DNA from: Ophiosphaerella korrae
Lineage: Eukaryota; Ascomycota; Dothideomycetes; Pleosporales; Phaeosphaeriaceae
Length of the DNA: 64,000 nt
Direction of reading: 5' to 3'
Assembly: GCA_028456385.1 (NCBI GenBank)
Contig: JALNQF010000146.1
Location: 48,172-112,171 of the forward strand
In this document: positions 23,640 through 34,573 of the stretch, in pieces
How the letters are laid out: each line of letters starts with the position of its first letter
Position numbering within the stretch: the first letter of the stretch is position 1
Made by a program: the position numbers and the translations under genes
Notes under the pieces: model-generated
Database searches by the model: none
Told to the model about the DNA's origin: nothing
What the model saw: the letters and a program-made list of their open reading frames with translations, nothing else

Positions 23640-26600
23640 AAGTTAGATAGCACTATATAGGAAATAATTAAGGATTATATAAATAAACTAATTAACAATA
23701 AAGAAGATATAAAGATAGTAATTAAAGCACTAGAAACGTAGAACAAGGAACTACAAGACTACTTAAAATAGAACAAAGTACAAATTAGAGCTATTATTAA
23801 AAGCTAGAACTAGATAGAGCTAATTACCTAATAACTAGAAATAAGTATAATAAAGAAACTACCTAAGATACCTATCCTTAAAAAGTTTAATAGAACAAGG
23901 GAGAAATTAAGACCCTTTATAGTGTTAGCACAACTCTAGATAGATATATAAGCGCTATACTTTAATATAAAAGAAAAGAAGGTAATATATATTAGATTAT
24001 ACCTCAAAGAAGACGTAATAAGATAGTACGAGCCCTACTAAACAGATTACACGACGTACTCTCTAATAACCTAAAAGGAAGAAACTAGAGCTATTTTTAG
24101 AAGCTATAAATACTTTACTAAACAAATAAGAGTAGTATTTAGGGATATAGATATTACCTAATAAGCTAAAGAGAAACTTAAAAGGCTTACACAGAACAAG
24201 AGTGTTTTAGAATACGTATTATAATTTAAATAACTAAGCTAAAATATAGAATAGAACAAATTAGCCCTTATATCGTAATTTAAACAAGGGCTAAATACAA
24301 AAATCTAATACGAAATAATATATATAGAGAAACCTAGGATACTAGAAGCCCTAAAATAATAGGCAATCTAAATTAATAACGACCTTTAAGAATAGAAAAA
24401 GAATAAGTACAAGAGCTAAACTAGAAACTAGGACACTAGAGACCCTATAATCTTTAACGTAAATAAGGATAGAAAGAGAAAGAAGAACAAAGACTTTACG
24501 TGTTTTAACTATAGCAAGAAAGGCTACTACGCAAAAGACTACTAATTAAAGAAGAAAAAGGATATAGTATATTATAAATATAGGAAACTAGGACACTATA
24601 TAAAAGACTGCAAAAGTAAGGACTATAAAAAAGATAAAGAAACTTAGTTAAAGATAATAGAGAAAAAGAAAGAAATACTACAAGTATAGGCTAAACCTTA
24701 AGAAAAGGTAGCTAGGAGTAAAGAAATATAATACGTAATACTCTATTAGACCTTTTATTACAAAGATAACTACTATATATATCTTTCTAGTAAATAGAGA
24801 GTAGGATAGTTCCTATAAAAGAATAGAGTAGTAGCAATAAAAGAAAGAATAAAAGTATAGCTAGAAGAAATAGTATATATAATAGACCTACTAATAGAAG
24901 ACTTAGAAAGGGAAGAGCCCTAGACCCTATTAATCTAGGCTAAAGGACTAGTACTAGATAAAGAGACTACTACAGCTTCTTCTAAAGGACTATAAGGAAG
25001 TAAAAGATAGGTTAGTATAAGAGGTATAGAGTACGCCTAGCTAGACATATATAGCTATAATAGCTATACAATAATAGATATAGAGGAACAAAACAAAGAA
25101 TAGAAATTCGTTTAGAAATACTTACTAGTTATAAGTATAGAGGAAGCGTATAAAGACTAGAAAGAACGCAATCCTAAAGAAATAAAGTTTACACTATTTT
25201 AAGAATAGATAAAGCAATATATAGTTATAGTAAGAAGAATACCTATATAAAGAGAATAGTAGTTCTTTATAATAAAAACGTAATAGATTAACAAAGCCTA
25301 TATACTACGAGTACTAATAGTATACTACGTCTTAATAAATACAAGACCTAGAATAAATAGTTACTAGGAAGGGGATAACAAAATAATAGATCCTAAGCAC
25401 CTAGTATATTTTAAAGCATTATAGACATTATACCTAGAGAAAAATTATATAATATATAGAAACCCTAAAGTAAATAATAAAGTATAGCCTATAAAAAGAA
25501 GAGGCTATAACTATATAAAAGTAATTCTAGTAGAAGATATCTAAGGATAAGAAATAATACTTAAAGAAAGTTACGTAGCAATAAGGCCTAGACTAAAACT
25601 ACCTAAGAAATACGTCTAAAGAAGACTATAGTATAAATGTAAGTACAATAAATATTTAAAATATAAAGAATATAAACTTAAAATAGAGCTATAGCCCTAA
25701 GAAGATAGATAATTTACAAAAATACTAAAGTAAGAAAGACTAGAAGGTATAAGAGGCCTATATATTATAAAGATAGGCACTTATTAAGAAAGGAAAGTAC
25801 AATTAATAATTAATAGTAGAGCTATAAAGAACTTTATATTAAAGAAGTTTGTAGAAAACTAAGGAATAACCTATACTATAAAGAAGTACTCTTGACAACT
25901 AAATATAATTAAAGGAAAACTATTCTAGGAACCTATAAGGTTCGAGACAACACCTTCTACGCTAGAACTAGAAAAGATAATAATTAAGAATATAGTTATA
26001 GACATAACAACAATTAATAACAAATAAGATATAATACTAGGAATGCTATAGTTACAAATAACTAACCTAAGAATTAATTAGAGAATAAGGAAAATTAGCT
26101 ACTCTAAGAAAGAAATGTTAAAAGCTAACATAGCTATATATAAAGGAGAATTCTTAGAAGAATATAAGAAATAGGAAAAATAGCTTATAGAACCTAAAGA
26201 TTACCTTCTAGGATATTAACTATAGGATTTAGTAATAGATCTAAAGGAAGATAAGGACGTAAGATAGAGCCTAGTTTATAGAAAAATAGAAGAAGAATCT
26301 AAGATTAAACGAACGTTTATTAAAAATGTACTAAAGAAAGGATAGATACAAGAATCTAAGTCCTTAGTAGTATACAGACTTATATTTATAGATAAAAAAG
26401 GAATAAGTAATAAAAGACCTTGCGTAGACTTTAGAAAAACTAACGCAATTATAAATAAGAACTAATATCTCTTACTATAAATAGACGTAATACAAGATAG
26501 ACTATAAAAAGCAAGAATCTTTATAAAACTAGATATCTAGAACGCCTACTACTAGATTAGAATTAAGAAAGGTAATAAATAGAAAATAGCGTTTAGAACA

Positions 26601-29021
26601 TAATATAGACTATATAAATACCTAGTTATACCTTTTAGCTTAATAAACGCACTAGCAGCCTTCTAGGAAAGAATAAATACAGTACTAAGAGAGTACTTAG
26701 ATATATTTACATTTATATACCTAGATAATATCTTTATATTCTTAAAAATAGAAGAAGAACATGTGTAGTATATATACAAAGTACTAGAAAAACTAGTAGA
26801 AAGTAAACTATTCCTTACAATAAGAAAATGTAAATTCTACATAAAGGAAATAGACTTCCTTAGATTTATTATTAAACTAGGAAAAATTAAGATTAATATA
26901 GAAAAAATTAGATTAATTAACGAATAGCTAATACTAAAGAACCTAAAGGAAGTACAACAATTTTATAGCCTAGCTAACTTTTACAAAAAGTTAATAGTAA
27001 GATAGTCTAAAGATATAGAACTAATAACAAGGCTTATAAAAAAAGATACACTATTTAAATAGATAAAGGAATACGATAAAGTATTTAAGAAGATTAAAAA
27101 GAAGTTTATAGAAAACCTAGTTATTAGAATATATAACCTAGACCTACTAGTAATAGTAAAAACAGACGTATCTAATTTAGTCTATAGAATAGTACTAATA
27201 TAAGAAGACCTAAAGACTAAGAAAGAGTATTTAGTTAAATACTTCTCTAAAAAAATAAAGCTAGTAGAGCTTAACTATCTAATTTACAACAAAGAGATGC
27301 TAGTAATCTATAAAGTATTTAAATAATAGAGAGTATACTTATAAAGAGTAAAATACTAAATAAAGGTCTATATAAACTATAGGAATCTTATAAGATTTAT
27401 ACTAAATAAAGAACTAATATAATAATATACAAGATAGTAAGAATTCCTATTAATATTTAATATAGAAATTATATATATAAAAGAGAAAGATAACTAATTT
27501 ATAGACGCCCTTAGTAGAAGACTAGACTTATAGAAAGAAGTAAGCGCTACTAGTATAGTTCTAGTTAAAAACGAAGAAGGACATTTAGTCCTAAATATAC
27601 CTAAAATAGCCGCAACACTTAAAAGAAAGAGTAGCGAGCTAGACAAATAGATTTAGGAAGAAATAAGAAAAGCCCCTAAAGAGATAGAAAAACTTAAGAT
27701 TAAAGAAAGTCTCGCAAAAGCCTATAGAAGAACGTATATTCTAAGAAGAATATAAAGAGAATTTATATAATAGTTCTATAAACTACTAGTATATAGATAT
27801 TAAGGAATTAACAAAACACTAGATAGACTACTAAGAGATTACTATATCCTAAGAGTAAGACAACTAGTAATAGAAGTACTACAAGATTGTACAGAATACT
27901 AAAAGAATAAGTATAGTAGGCATATACTATATAGAAAGTTATAACTAGTAGAAGTACTAGAATAACTATAGAGAGTTATTACAATAGATTTTATTACAAA
28001 ACTACCTAAGTTAAAAGACTTAATATTAGGAGTTAAGTACGATAGAATCCTAACAATAGTAGATAAACTTACAAAGTACTTATATTTTAGACTATATAAA
28101 GAGAAAAGTAGAATAGAAGTTATAGCACACTAGGTTCTAGGAACTGTAATTAGCTAATATAGACTACTAGATAAGATTATAATAGATAGAGACGTAAGAT
28201 TTATATTAAAACTATAGGGAACGATAACAGTATAATTAGGAATTAAATATATAATGTTAATAGTATACTACCTATAGATAGATAGATAATTAGAAAGAAT
28301 AAATTAAATAGTAGAACAATACTTAAGATGCTACCTTAATTATAACTAGAATAACTAGGTATAGTTACTACCTATAGTATAGTTAGTATATAATAGCGCA
28401 AAGAATAAGATAATAAGAGTATTACTTTTCTTTATAAACTATAAATTTAACCCTAGTGTATATAGAATACTAAGACTAGAGATATCTTAGTTTCTAAGAG
28501 GAGAAAACTTTGCTAATAGACTTAAAGATATACACGAGTAATTAAGATAGGATATAGAATTCCTGTATAATTAAATAGTAAAATACTATAACAAGAAATA
28601 TAAAAAGGGACTCTAATTTAGAAAGGGAGAAAAAGTATAGTTAGTACAGAAAAACATTAAGAGCAAGAGACTAAGCTTAAAATTAGACTACGTTAAGATA
28701 GGACTATATAAAATCAAGAAAGAAGTTACGCTAGTTATATTTAAACTAAAGCTACTAAATAAAATAAGGATACACCTAACTTTCTACGTAGTACTACTTA
28801 AGATAGTACTACAAAACGTAGAACTACTAGTGTACAAAGTAGATACGTATAGAGAACAAGAAGAATAGGAAGTTAAAGAAATCCTAGTATACTAGTTCTA
28901 TAATAGTAGGAACTACTATCTAGTAAAATAGATAGGTATAGACGAAAAAGGACAACTATAGGAAGAAATATAGGAACTAGAGGATAACCTTAATTACTCT
29001 AAGAAACTAGAGGACTTCTAA
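23640..29021 (+). pseudogene. Element B gag-pol with chromodomain
   Basis: Domains in order: gag core (about 23850-24450), two zinc knuckles (about 24500-24615), aspartic protease (near 25800, LINSRAIKNFI in place of a D-S/T-G site), reverse transcriptase (about 26240-26950, with IYLDNIFIF at 26713-26739 in place of YLDDI), RNase H (about 27080-27480), integrase (zinc-finger remnant near 27780-27910; core with VITIDFITKLPK near 27970, IIDRDVRF near 28180 and an ERINQ motif near 28300), and a C-terminal chromodomain near 28860-28990. The chromodomain places it among chromoviruses, which target histone-marked chromatin. Asp-to-Asn, Gly-to-Arg and Cys-to-Tyr changes and TAG stops all follow from C-to-T or G-to-A. 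The stop is TAA at 29019-29021. Confidence 0.85.
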
Positions 29022-29776
29022 AGTTAAAACCTTTTAGAACGCCTAGCGGTAAGTTAAGAAAACTAACGATACTATTACTAGATAGAGAGGCGATAGGAGC
29101 GCCTAATGTAATAGGAGCTAGAGCAGCTTCTACTATATTATCTAAATCTAATTTAGCCTCTAAGGCACAAGACTGTTTAGACAACTTAGCGTTATTATAA
29201 GCTTTTATCTTACGAAGACGCTTAATATAGGAATAAAGCTCTGCTAGCTTATAAAGAGTTAACTCGCGCTTAGCCTTAGTAGTAGCGAGCTATAACAATA
29301 ATTGCGCTTAAGCCCTATTAACAGCTCGCCCTGCACAACTTAGTAGAAGGAGACTACATAGAAATTAAACACTTACACTCTATAAGCAAAACCCTAGAGG
29401 AAACGTACTTATACTAGATATTAGCAAGAATACACTTATTATAGTGTTTACTATCCTTTAAAGATATAAGATAAGTAAGACCTAATTTAGTACAACAATA
29501 ACACAGGAATATCTTAATCCTGTTGCGAACAATACAAGCTATAAGGAGAAGTTTATTATACTAGGACTAAGATAGTATAGAGAGTGATAAAGAACTAAGG
29601 ATTAACAAAGAAATAGGATTAATAACCTTAGTACTAGTATAGAGAAATAAGAGACTACGTAGAAGAGAGAATAGTGTTATAGTAGTAATAAGGGAAACTA
29701 AGATAGAACTAATTAGTCTACGCTTAGCTACTAACGAAGTATAGGATAAGTAGGGTAACAACCTATAGGATAACAA
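28999..29776 (-). pseudogene. Antisense ORF of chromovirus B, Cys-rich then charged
   Basis: On the strand opposite pol, a frame starts inside the 3' LTR (about 29776, LVAKRRLISSILVSLI), crosses the LTR border, and reads a Cys-rich block near 29510-29380 (CYCCTKLGL, then SKHYNKCILANI; several Tyr look like former Cys). A second frame from about 29290 gives AKRELTLYKLAELYSYIKRL, a possible coiled coil, then LEAKLDLDNIVEAALAP and GFNFRSPLVS, stopping at 28999-29001. It overlaps the last 23 bp of pol tail to tail. Equivalent frames occur in elements C, D and F. The frame step near 29290 is shared by B and D, so it may be a small intron or a conserved artefact. The Cys spacing and coil recall uncharacterised fungal proteins; function unknown. 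Confidence 0.55.
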
Positions 29777-30135
29777 GTTTAATTAGAAAGCTAACTACAA
29801 TATAAACACGTAATAGATTTGTAAATTCGCGATCTTAGTAAACACAAAGCTGCGAAGCTATTATGTAACAAATTTGTAAATTCGTAATCTTAGTAAATAC
29901 AAAGCAACGAAGCCGCTAAGATATTATTACTATATAGTTAGTAGCAATGCGCATTGTTAGGATAGTATTAGTAATTTAATCTCCTAACTACGGAACGCTA
30001 ATACAAGATAGTTGTAAGATATCTTCTATTGTTTATAGTTATTGTAGATTACTAACACGAACTTTTACTATTACCTTGTAATCTACTAATACCCCCTTAG
30101 GCTACTAGGACGTCGACCCTAGTGAGCTAGTAACA
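29675..30135 (+). repeat. Element B 3' LTR
   Basis: Begins TGTTATAGTAGTAATAAGGG and ends TAACA (461 bp). It contains the doubled AAATTCGCGATCTTAGTAAA segment. It is more mutated than the element A 5' LTR. Confidence 0.85.
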
Positions 30136-30691
30136 TAGAGTAGCTTCTACTACATTGTCTAAATCTAATTTAGCCTCTAAAGTACAAGACTATTTAGATA
30201 ACTTAGCGTTATTATAAGCTTTTATCTTATAAAGACACTTAATATAGAAATAAAGCTCTACTAGCTTATAAAGAGTTAACTTATACTTAGCCTTAGCTAT
30301 AGTAAGCTATAATAATAATTACGCTTAAGCCCTATTAATAGCTTACCCTATACAACTTAGTAGAAAGAGACTATATAGAAATTAAACACTTATACTCTAT
30401 AGGTAAAACCTTAGAAGAAATGTATTTATGCTAAATATTAGTAAGGATATACTTGTTATAGTACTTACTGTTATTTAAAGATATAAGGTAAGAAAAACCT
30501 AATTTAGTATAATAATAATAAAAGAATATCTTAACCTTATTGCAAACAATATAAGCTACAAGAAGAAGTTTGTTATACTAGGACTAAGATAGTATAGAGA
30601 GTAATAAAGAACTAAAGATTAATAAAGATATAGGATTAATAACCTTAGTACTAGTATAGAGAAATAAGGGACTACGTAGAAGAGAGAATAG
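30136..30691. mobile_element. Element A 3' internal remnant (antisense ORF region)
   Basis: Matches B 29116-29674, the region between pol and the 3' LTR, and leads directly into the A 3' LTR. It holds a further decayed copy of the antisense frame, lacking its C-terminal end. Everything between A's protease and this point is missing. Confidence 0.75.
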
Positions 30692-31148
30692 TGTTATAGT
30701 AGTAATAAGGGAAACTAAGATAGAACTAATTAGTCTACGCTTAGCTACTAACAAAGTATAAGAAGAGTAGGGTAATAACCTATAAGATAATAAGTTTAAC
30801 TAGGAAGCTAACTACAATATAGATACGTAATAAATTTGTAAATTTACAATCTTAGTAAATATAAAGTTGCGAAGCTATTATATAATAAATTTGTAAATTC
30901 GCGATCTTAGTAAATACAAAGTAATAAAGTAGCTAAGATATTATTACTATATAGTTAGTAGAGATGCGTATTATTAGGATAGTATTAGTAATTTAATCCT
31001 TTAACTATAGAACGCTAATACAAGATAATTGCAAAACATCTTCTATTAATATTAGTTATTATAGATTACTTATATAAACTTTACTATTAACTCTTAATCT
31101 ACTAATACCCTAATAGCTACTAATAGTTAACGCAGGTAGCCTATTACA
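30692..31148 (+). repeat. Element A 3' LTR (heavily mutated partner)
   Basis: Begins TGTTATAGTAGTAATAAGGG, ends CTATTACA, 457 bp. Compared with its partner at 16985-17441, the first 90 bp differ only by C-to-T and G-to-A, all towards AT in this copy. CGCCC follows at 31149-31153. Confidence 0.9.
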
Positions 31149-31481
31149 CGCCCCCTTATCCTCCTTACCTCCTATTAGTCCCTTATAAAAACTCTTACTT
31201 ATTAGAACTATCTATATACGTCTAAAACTAGACTCTCTATTCTATTTATCTATAGTATTAGTATTAGACTCTATCTATATATAAACTTCTTAGCTGAATT
31301 AAATCTTAAAAATAAAACAAATAAGTTAGACAGAGAGCTAGGTATTATCGCTGTAGAGATTATAACTATAAGCTTTAGGATTATAGGCGAGGCGCTAAAG
31401 AAAGAAGAGATATATTAGGAGATTAATTGTATATTAAAGGTATATAGCTAGGAAAAGTTTGTGTTAGTATTATATTTGTGC

Positions 31482-31554
31482 GTATTTCTTTCTACTTTTT
31501 CTACTCGTACAATTACTACTATAGTAGTAGTATTGATTATACATAAAGTTACAG
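31482..31554 (+). other. Probable intron at the nucleophile elbow
   Basis: GTATTT donor at 31482 and TTACAG acceptor ending at 31554 separate EKFVLV from a block reading SVIAIYLLYTLDIA, which fits the family's continuation after the elbow. The joined phase is off by one, consistent with a small deletion at the elbow. The intron call is tentative. Confidence 0.45.
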
Positions 31555-31672
31555 AAGCGTAATTGCTATATATCTCCTCTACACACTAGACATAGCGTAA
31601 AAGATTAGGCTAATCCTATTTATTAACCTAGTATCTTTTCTACTACATCTTCTAGATACAGCATACAACTTT

Positions 31673-31729
31673 GTAAGGTCTTCTAGTATCCCTCCTAATA
31701 AATCTAAACTTATCTCCCCCCTAACATAG
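31673..31729 (+). other. 57-bp intron in hydrolase 3' part
   Basis: GTAAGG donor at 31673, CTAAC at 31721 and CATAG acceptor ending at 31729. It joins AYNF to a block leading into TRANKHYLYYFASKD in the same frame, matching the family. Confidence 0.6.
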
Positions 31730-32107
31730 ATCTGCTGTAAACTAACCCGCGCTAATAAACACTATCTTTATTACTTCGCCTCTAAAGACATTAGGGTCTT
31801 ATATATGCTCTTTCGGCGATTCTTTTAGAGTAAGAATATCTTGTAGAAGGAGGATATCTGGAATTACCGTGTCACTGTGGCGCTGGGCGGAAAAGATCTT
31901 ATTGTTGACACGGAAGTTGTTAATGTATATCTAATAGATAATAAGAATGCGATGAGGGAAAACGAAGGCCGAAAGGAAGGAACGTGCAAGGGAAACGGGT
32001 TGAATGTGCTGTGGTTTCTAGAATTGGATCATGGGCAAGTGTTTGATAAGAAGAGCACGAGGGCGACGTTGGCGGACATTGTAAGGAGTTATTGTGATAA
32101 AGAATAG

Positions 32108-32705
32108 GTAACGGTATTTGAGCTGATAACTGCACAATAATAGAGGGCTGAAAGGGATGAATGGCTGTCTGGATTGCAGTAAGATAATGTAGGTCTATTT
32201 TTGGTCATCCCTCAATCTTCATTTTCCCGCTATTACTGCCGCGTCTTTTATGGTCCTAGTGGTCTCTAGGCGGTCGGGAAAAGCGTTTAGTCGAGGCGCG
32301 GATAAGATTTCCCCGAGAAACTCGGAAGCTGGAAAGGTGGCGGTGGTCCTAGAGCTATCTACAGTTTGCCAGCGCTAGCGTGTGTGTGTGTGTTCTATTA
32401 TGGCCATGCACCCTGTGGGTATGGGCCGTTACGATGCGCCAGCTAAGTACATTCCATCTTCGACATGCTTGCTCCAATTCAGAAGCCAACTGTGAGACCT
32501 GCTCGTCCGATGCCTAACTCCATGCTCAATGCCAGCGCCAGCAAGGAGGGTGGCCGACCCGCACCGACCACACCCTTGCGAGAGGTTGTTGATAGGGTTG
32601 TGAGGTGGCGAGAAAAGTAAAGAGATCTCGAAAGAGGAGGATATTCATCTCGGACATTCTTTTACTCGATTCCCAGTCGTTCGCTTAGCTAGTTCCCGCA
32701 GTAAG
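32108..32705. other. GC-rich flank, no gene seen
   Basis: Unique-looking sequence between the hydrolase stop and the inverted end of the pogo-like element. It includes a short (GT)7 run near 32381-32394 (CGTGTGTGTGTGTGT). No coding frame with a motif was found. Confidence 0.5.
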
Positions 32706-32799
32706 GTGGCCCGTGCGGACCAACATATCTTATCAGCCGGCGCACGGTCTCACCCGGCGCACAGTGAACACCAAAATAGCTATTTTTTCCCACGCCCAC

Positions 32800-33448
32800 A
32801 ACTCCACCAATATAGACGATAAGGATAAAATTTTAGCTATGTTAGATACACTAAAGCTTATAGATAAGATCAATTATACTATAATAGTAAAAAAGTTTAG
32901 TATTAAGCGCTTAAAGCTAAGTAAACAACACTATAGGGTTTAGGGTAGTTATATAACCTAGGCTAAAAATTCTAGAAATCTTAGTATAATATAAGAAAAA
33001 GATCTTATAAAGTATATTAGATATCTTTATAGCTAAGGACTACTACCTATAAGAGTAATAGTAAAAAAATTTACGTAGGAAGTTATCTAAAAGCCTATTA
33101 GAAAGGCCTAAGTTAACTAGTTTCTTAAGTACTATAATAATAAGCTTCTTACCTACTAGACTAGTAGTATTAATAGTAAGTACTTTAAGGCTAATTCTCC
33201 CTTTAGGTACTACTTATACTTTAAGCTTATATAAAAAAAAATTAAATAATATAGTATAGATATATAGTAGATTTATAATATAAATAAAAAGAGCTTTATA
33301 ATTAGAATATATTCTAAGTAGAAGAAGATCTTTATAAAAGAATAGTATAATTCTAGGAAGTTTTAAGAGTTTTTATAAAGTAGAAATTATAAGTAAGTTA
33401 CTATTATAGTAGCTATTTATACTAATAGGATTACCTTAAGTCTTTTAC
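32800..33448 (+). pseudogene. pogo-type transposase, N-terminal part
   Basis: Begins after the left inverted repeat with DDKDKILAMLDTLKLIDK, matching the N-terminal helix-turn-helix (psq-like) of fungal Fot1/pogo transposases. A decayed CENP-B-type HTH region follows (KYIRYLYS...LLPIRVIVKKF). The start of the DDE catalytic domain, YNINKKSFIIR near 33275, stands for the usual YNFDE(K/T)GF(M/I)IG with Asp changed to Asn. TAG and TAA stops are many. Element C interrupts the frame at 33448. Confidence 0.75.
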
Positions 33449-33897
33449 TATAATAAGGACGCCTATTATTAACTATAAGTAACCTCTCTATATAGAGAAA
33501 GTTAGTAGATTAGAAGATAATATTAGAAGTTTATATATTAATCTATAATACCTATAAATAATAGAAGATATCTTATAATTGTTTTATATTAGCGTTCTAT
33601 AGTTAATAGATTAAATTACTAATACTATCTTAATAATATATATTACTACTAACTATATACTTATATTTCTTAGCTAGCTTTATACTTTATATTTACTAAG
33701 ATTATAAATTATAAATTTATTACGTATTTAGCTTTATACTTTATATTTACTAAGATTATAAATTATAAATTTATTACGTATCTCTATTATAGTTAGTTTC
33801 CTAGTTAAGTTTATTACCCTATAAGTTATATATACTATTATTATCTATAGTAAAGCTAATTAGCTCTAATTAGCTTTCTTTTATTATAGCTATAATA
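33449..33897 (-). repeat. Element C left LTR (3' LTR of the element)
   Basis: Starts TATAATAAGGACGCC, a RIP form of TGTAATAGGGACGCC, and ends TTATAGCTATAATA; 449 bp, the same length as the right copy. Confidence 0.9.
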
Positions 33898-34573
33898 CTA
33901 TTCTCTTCTTTAAGTAAGTTCTTATTCTTCTATCCTAGAGCTAAAGTTATTAGTCTAGTTTCTTTATTTATTTCTAATTCCTTATTACTCTCTATATCTT
34001 CTTATTCTTAATATAATAAACTTCTCTTTATTACTTAGGTTACTTGTAATAGAGTTAAAATATTTCTTTATATATATTATACTTAACTAAAACTACCTTA
34101 TTTTATATCTTTAAAGGATAGTAAACACTATAATAAGTATATTCTTACTAATATCTAGTATAAGTATATACCTTTAAGTGTCTCTCTTATAGAGTATAAG
34201 TATTTAATTTCTATATAGTTTCTTCCTACTAAGTTATATAGGGTAAGCTATTAACTAAGCTTAAGAGATACTATTATTATAGCTTATAGAAGCTAAAGCT
34301 AAGTATAAGCTAACTCTTTATAAGCTAGTAAATCTTTATTTTTATATTAAGTATCTTTATAAGATAAGAGCTTATAATAATACTAAATTATATAAATAGT
34401 TTTATACCTTAGAAGCTAAGATAGACTTTAAGGACGCTATAGAGGCTACTCTAGCTCCTATTATATTAGGTATTCCTAACGCCTTTTAGTTTAGCGCTAG
34501 TAGCGTTAATTTTCTTAGTTTACTACTAAGTAGTTTAGAGAGTTTTAATTTTAGAACTTTTCTAGTTTCTTAG
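33898..34573 (+). pseudogene. Antisense ORF of chromovirus C
   Basis: Plus strand, opposite the element's gag-pol. The C-terminal half reads KLTLYKLVNLYFYIKYLYKI, LEAKIDFKDAIEATLAP, SASSVNFLS, then ESFNFRTFLVS with TAG stop at 34571-34573. It aligns over its length with the antisense frame of element B although the two LTR subfamilies differ. Internal TAGs fall where B has CAG (Lys-Gln-Ser-Cys in B is Lys-stop here). Confidence 0.5.

Larger units (their letters stand above)
23107..30135 (+). mobile_element. Chromovirus B, complete Ty3/Gypsy element, RIP-decayed
   Basis: 5' LTR 23107-23536 and 3' LTR 29675-30135, same orientation, with gag-pol on the plus strand and an antisense frame before the 3' LTR; total 7029 bp. 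The flanks (TTTAA on the left, TAGAG on the right) do not form a target duplication. B's left end abuts the truncated copia element and its right end abuts an element A remnant, so the junctions probably arose by recombination after insertion. Confidence 0.85.
16980..31153. mobile_element. 14.2-kb nested retrotransposon insertion, TSD CGCCC
   Basis: LTRs at 16985-17441 and 30692-31148, both 457 bp and in the same orientation, are bounded by CGCCC at 16980-16984 and 31149-31153, a perfect 5-bp target duplication. They are therefore the two ends of one insertion (element A). Between them are A's gag and protease region (to about 19878), a copia fragment (19882-23106), a second full chromovirus B (23107-30135) and an A 3' remnant (30136-30691). 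A's own RT and integrase region is missing. Removing 16985-31153 rejoins the hydrolase reading frame exactly. Confidence 0.9.
31149..32107 (+). pseudogene. Fungal alpha/beta-hydrolase gene, 3' part
   Basis: Directly continues the frame broken at 16984 (codon CCC from 16983-16984 plus 31154): RPLILLTSY, then YTSKTRLSILFIYSISIRLY, NFLAEL, GIIAVEIITISFRI, a segment ending EKFVLV before the nucleophile elbow, VSFLLHLLDTAYNF, HYLYYFASKDI, LFRRFF, and the C-terminal VTVALGGKDLIVDTE and LELDHGQVFDKK blocks, stop TAG 32105-32107. The His of DHGQ would be the catalytic His. The Gly-x-Ser-x-Gly elbow (about 31470-31558) is eroded, seems to span an intron, and shows a frame offset. Several TAG codons remain (for example TATTAG near 31174). 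The last 230 bp are GC-rich and open, so RIP faded towards the 3' flank. Confidence 0.85.

Noticed and set aside
32713..32943. 76-codon frame across the left inverted repeat as a separate gene
   Set aside because: It begins in the inverted end without a true ATG and continues into the transposase N-terminus, so it was merged with the pogo-type transposase.
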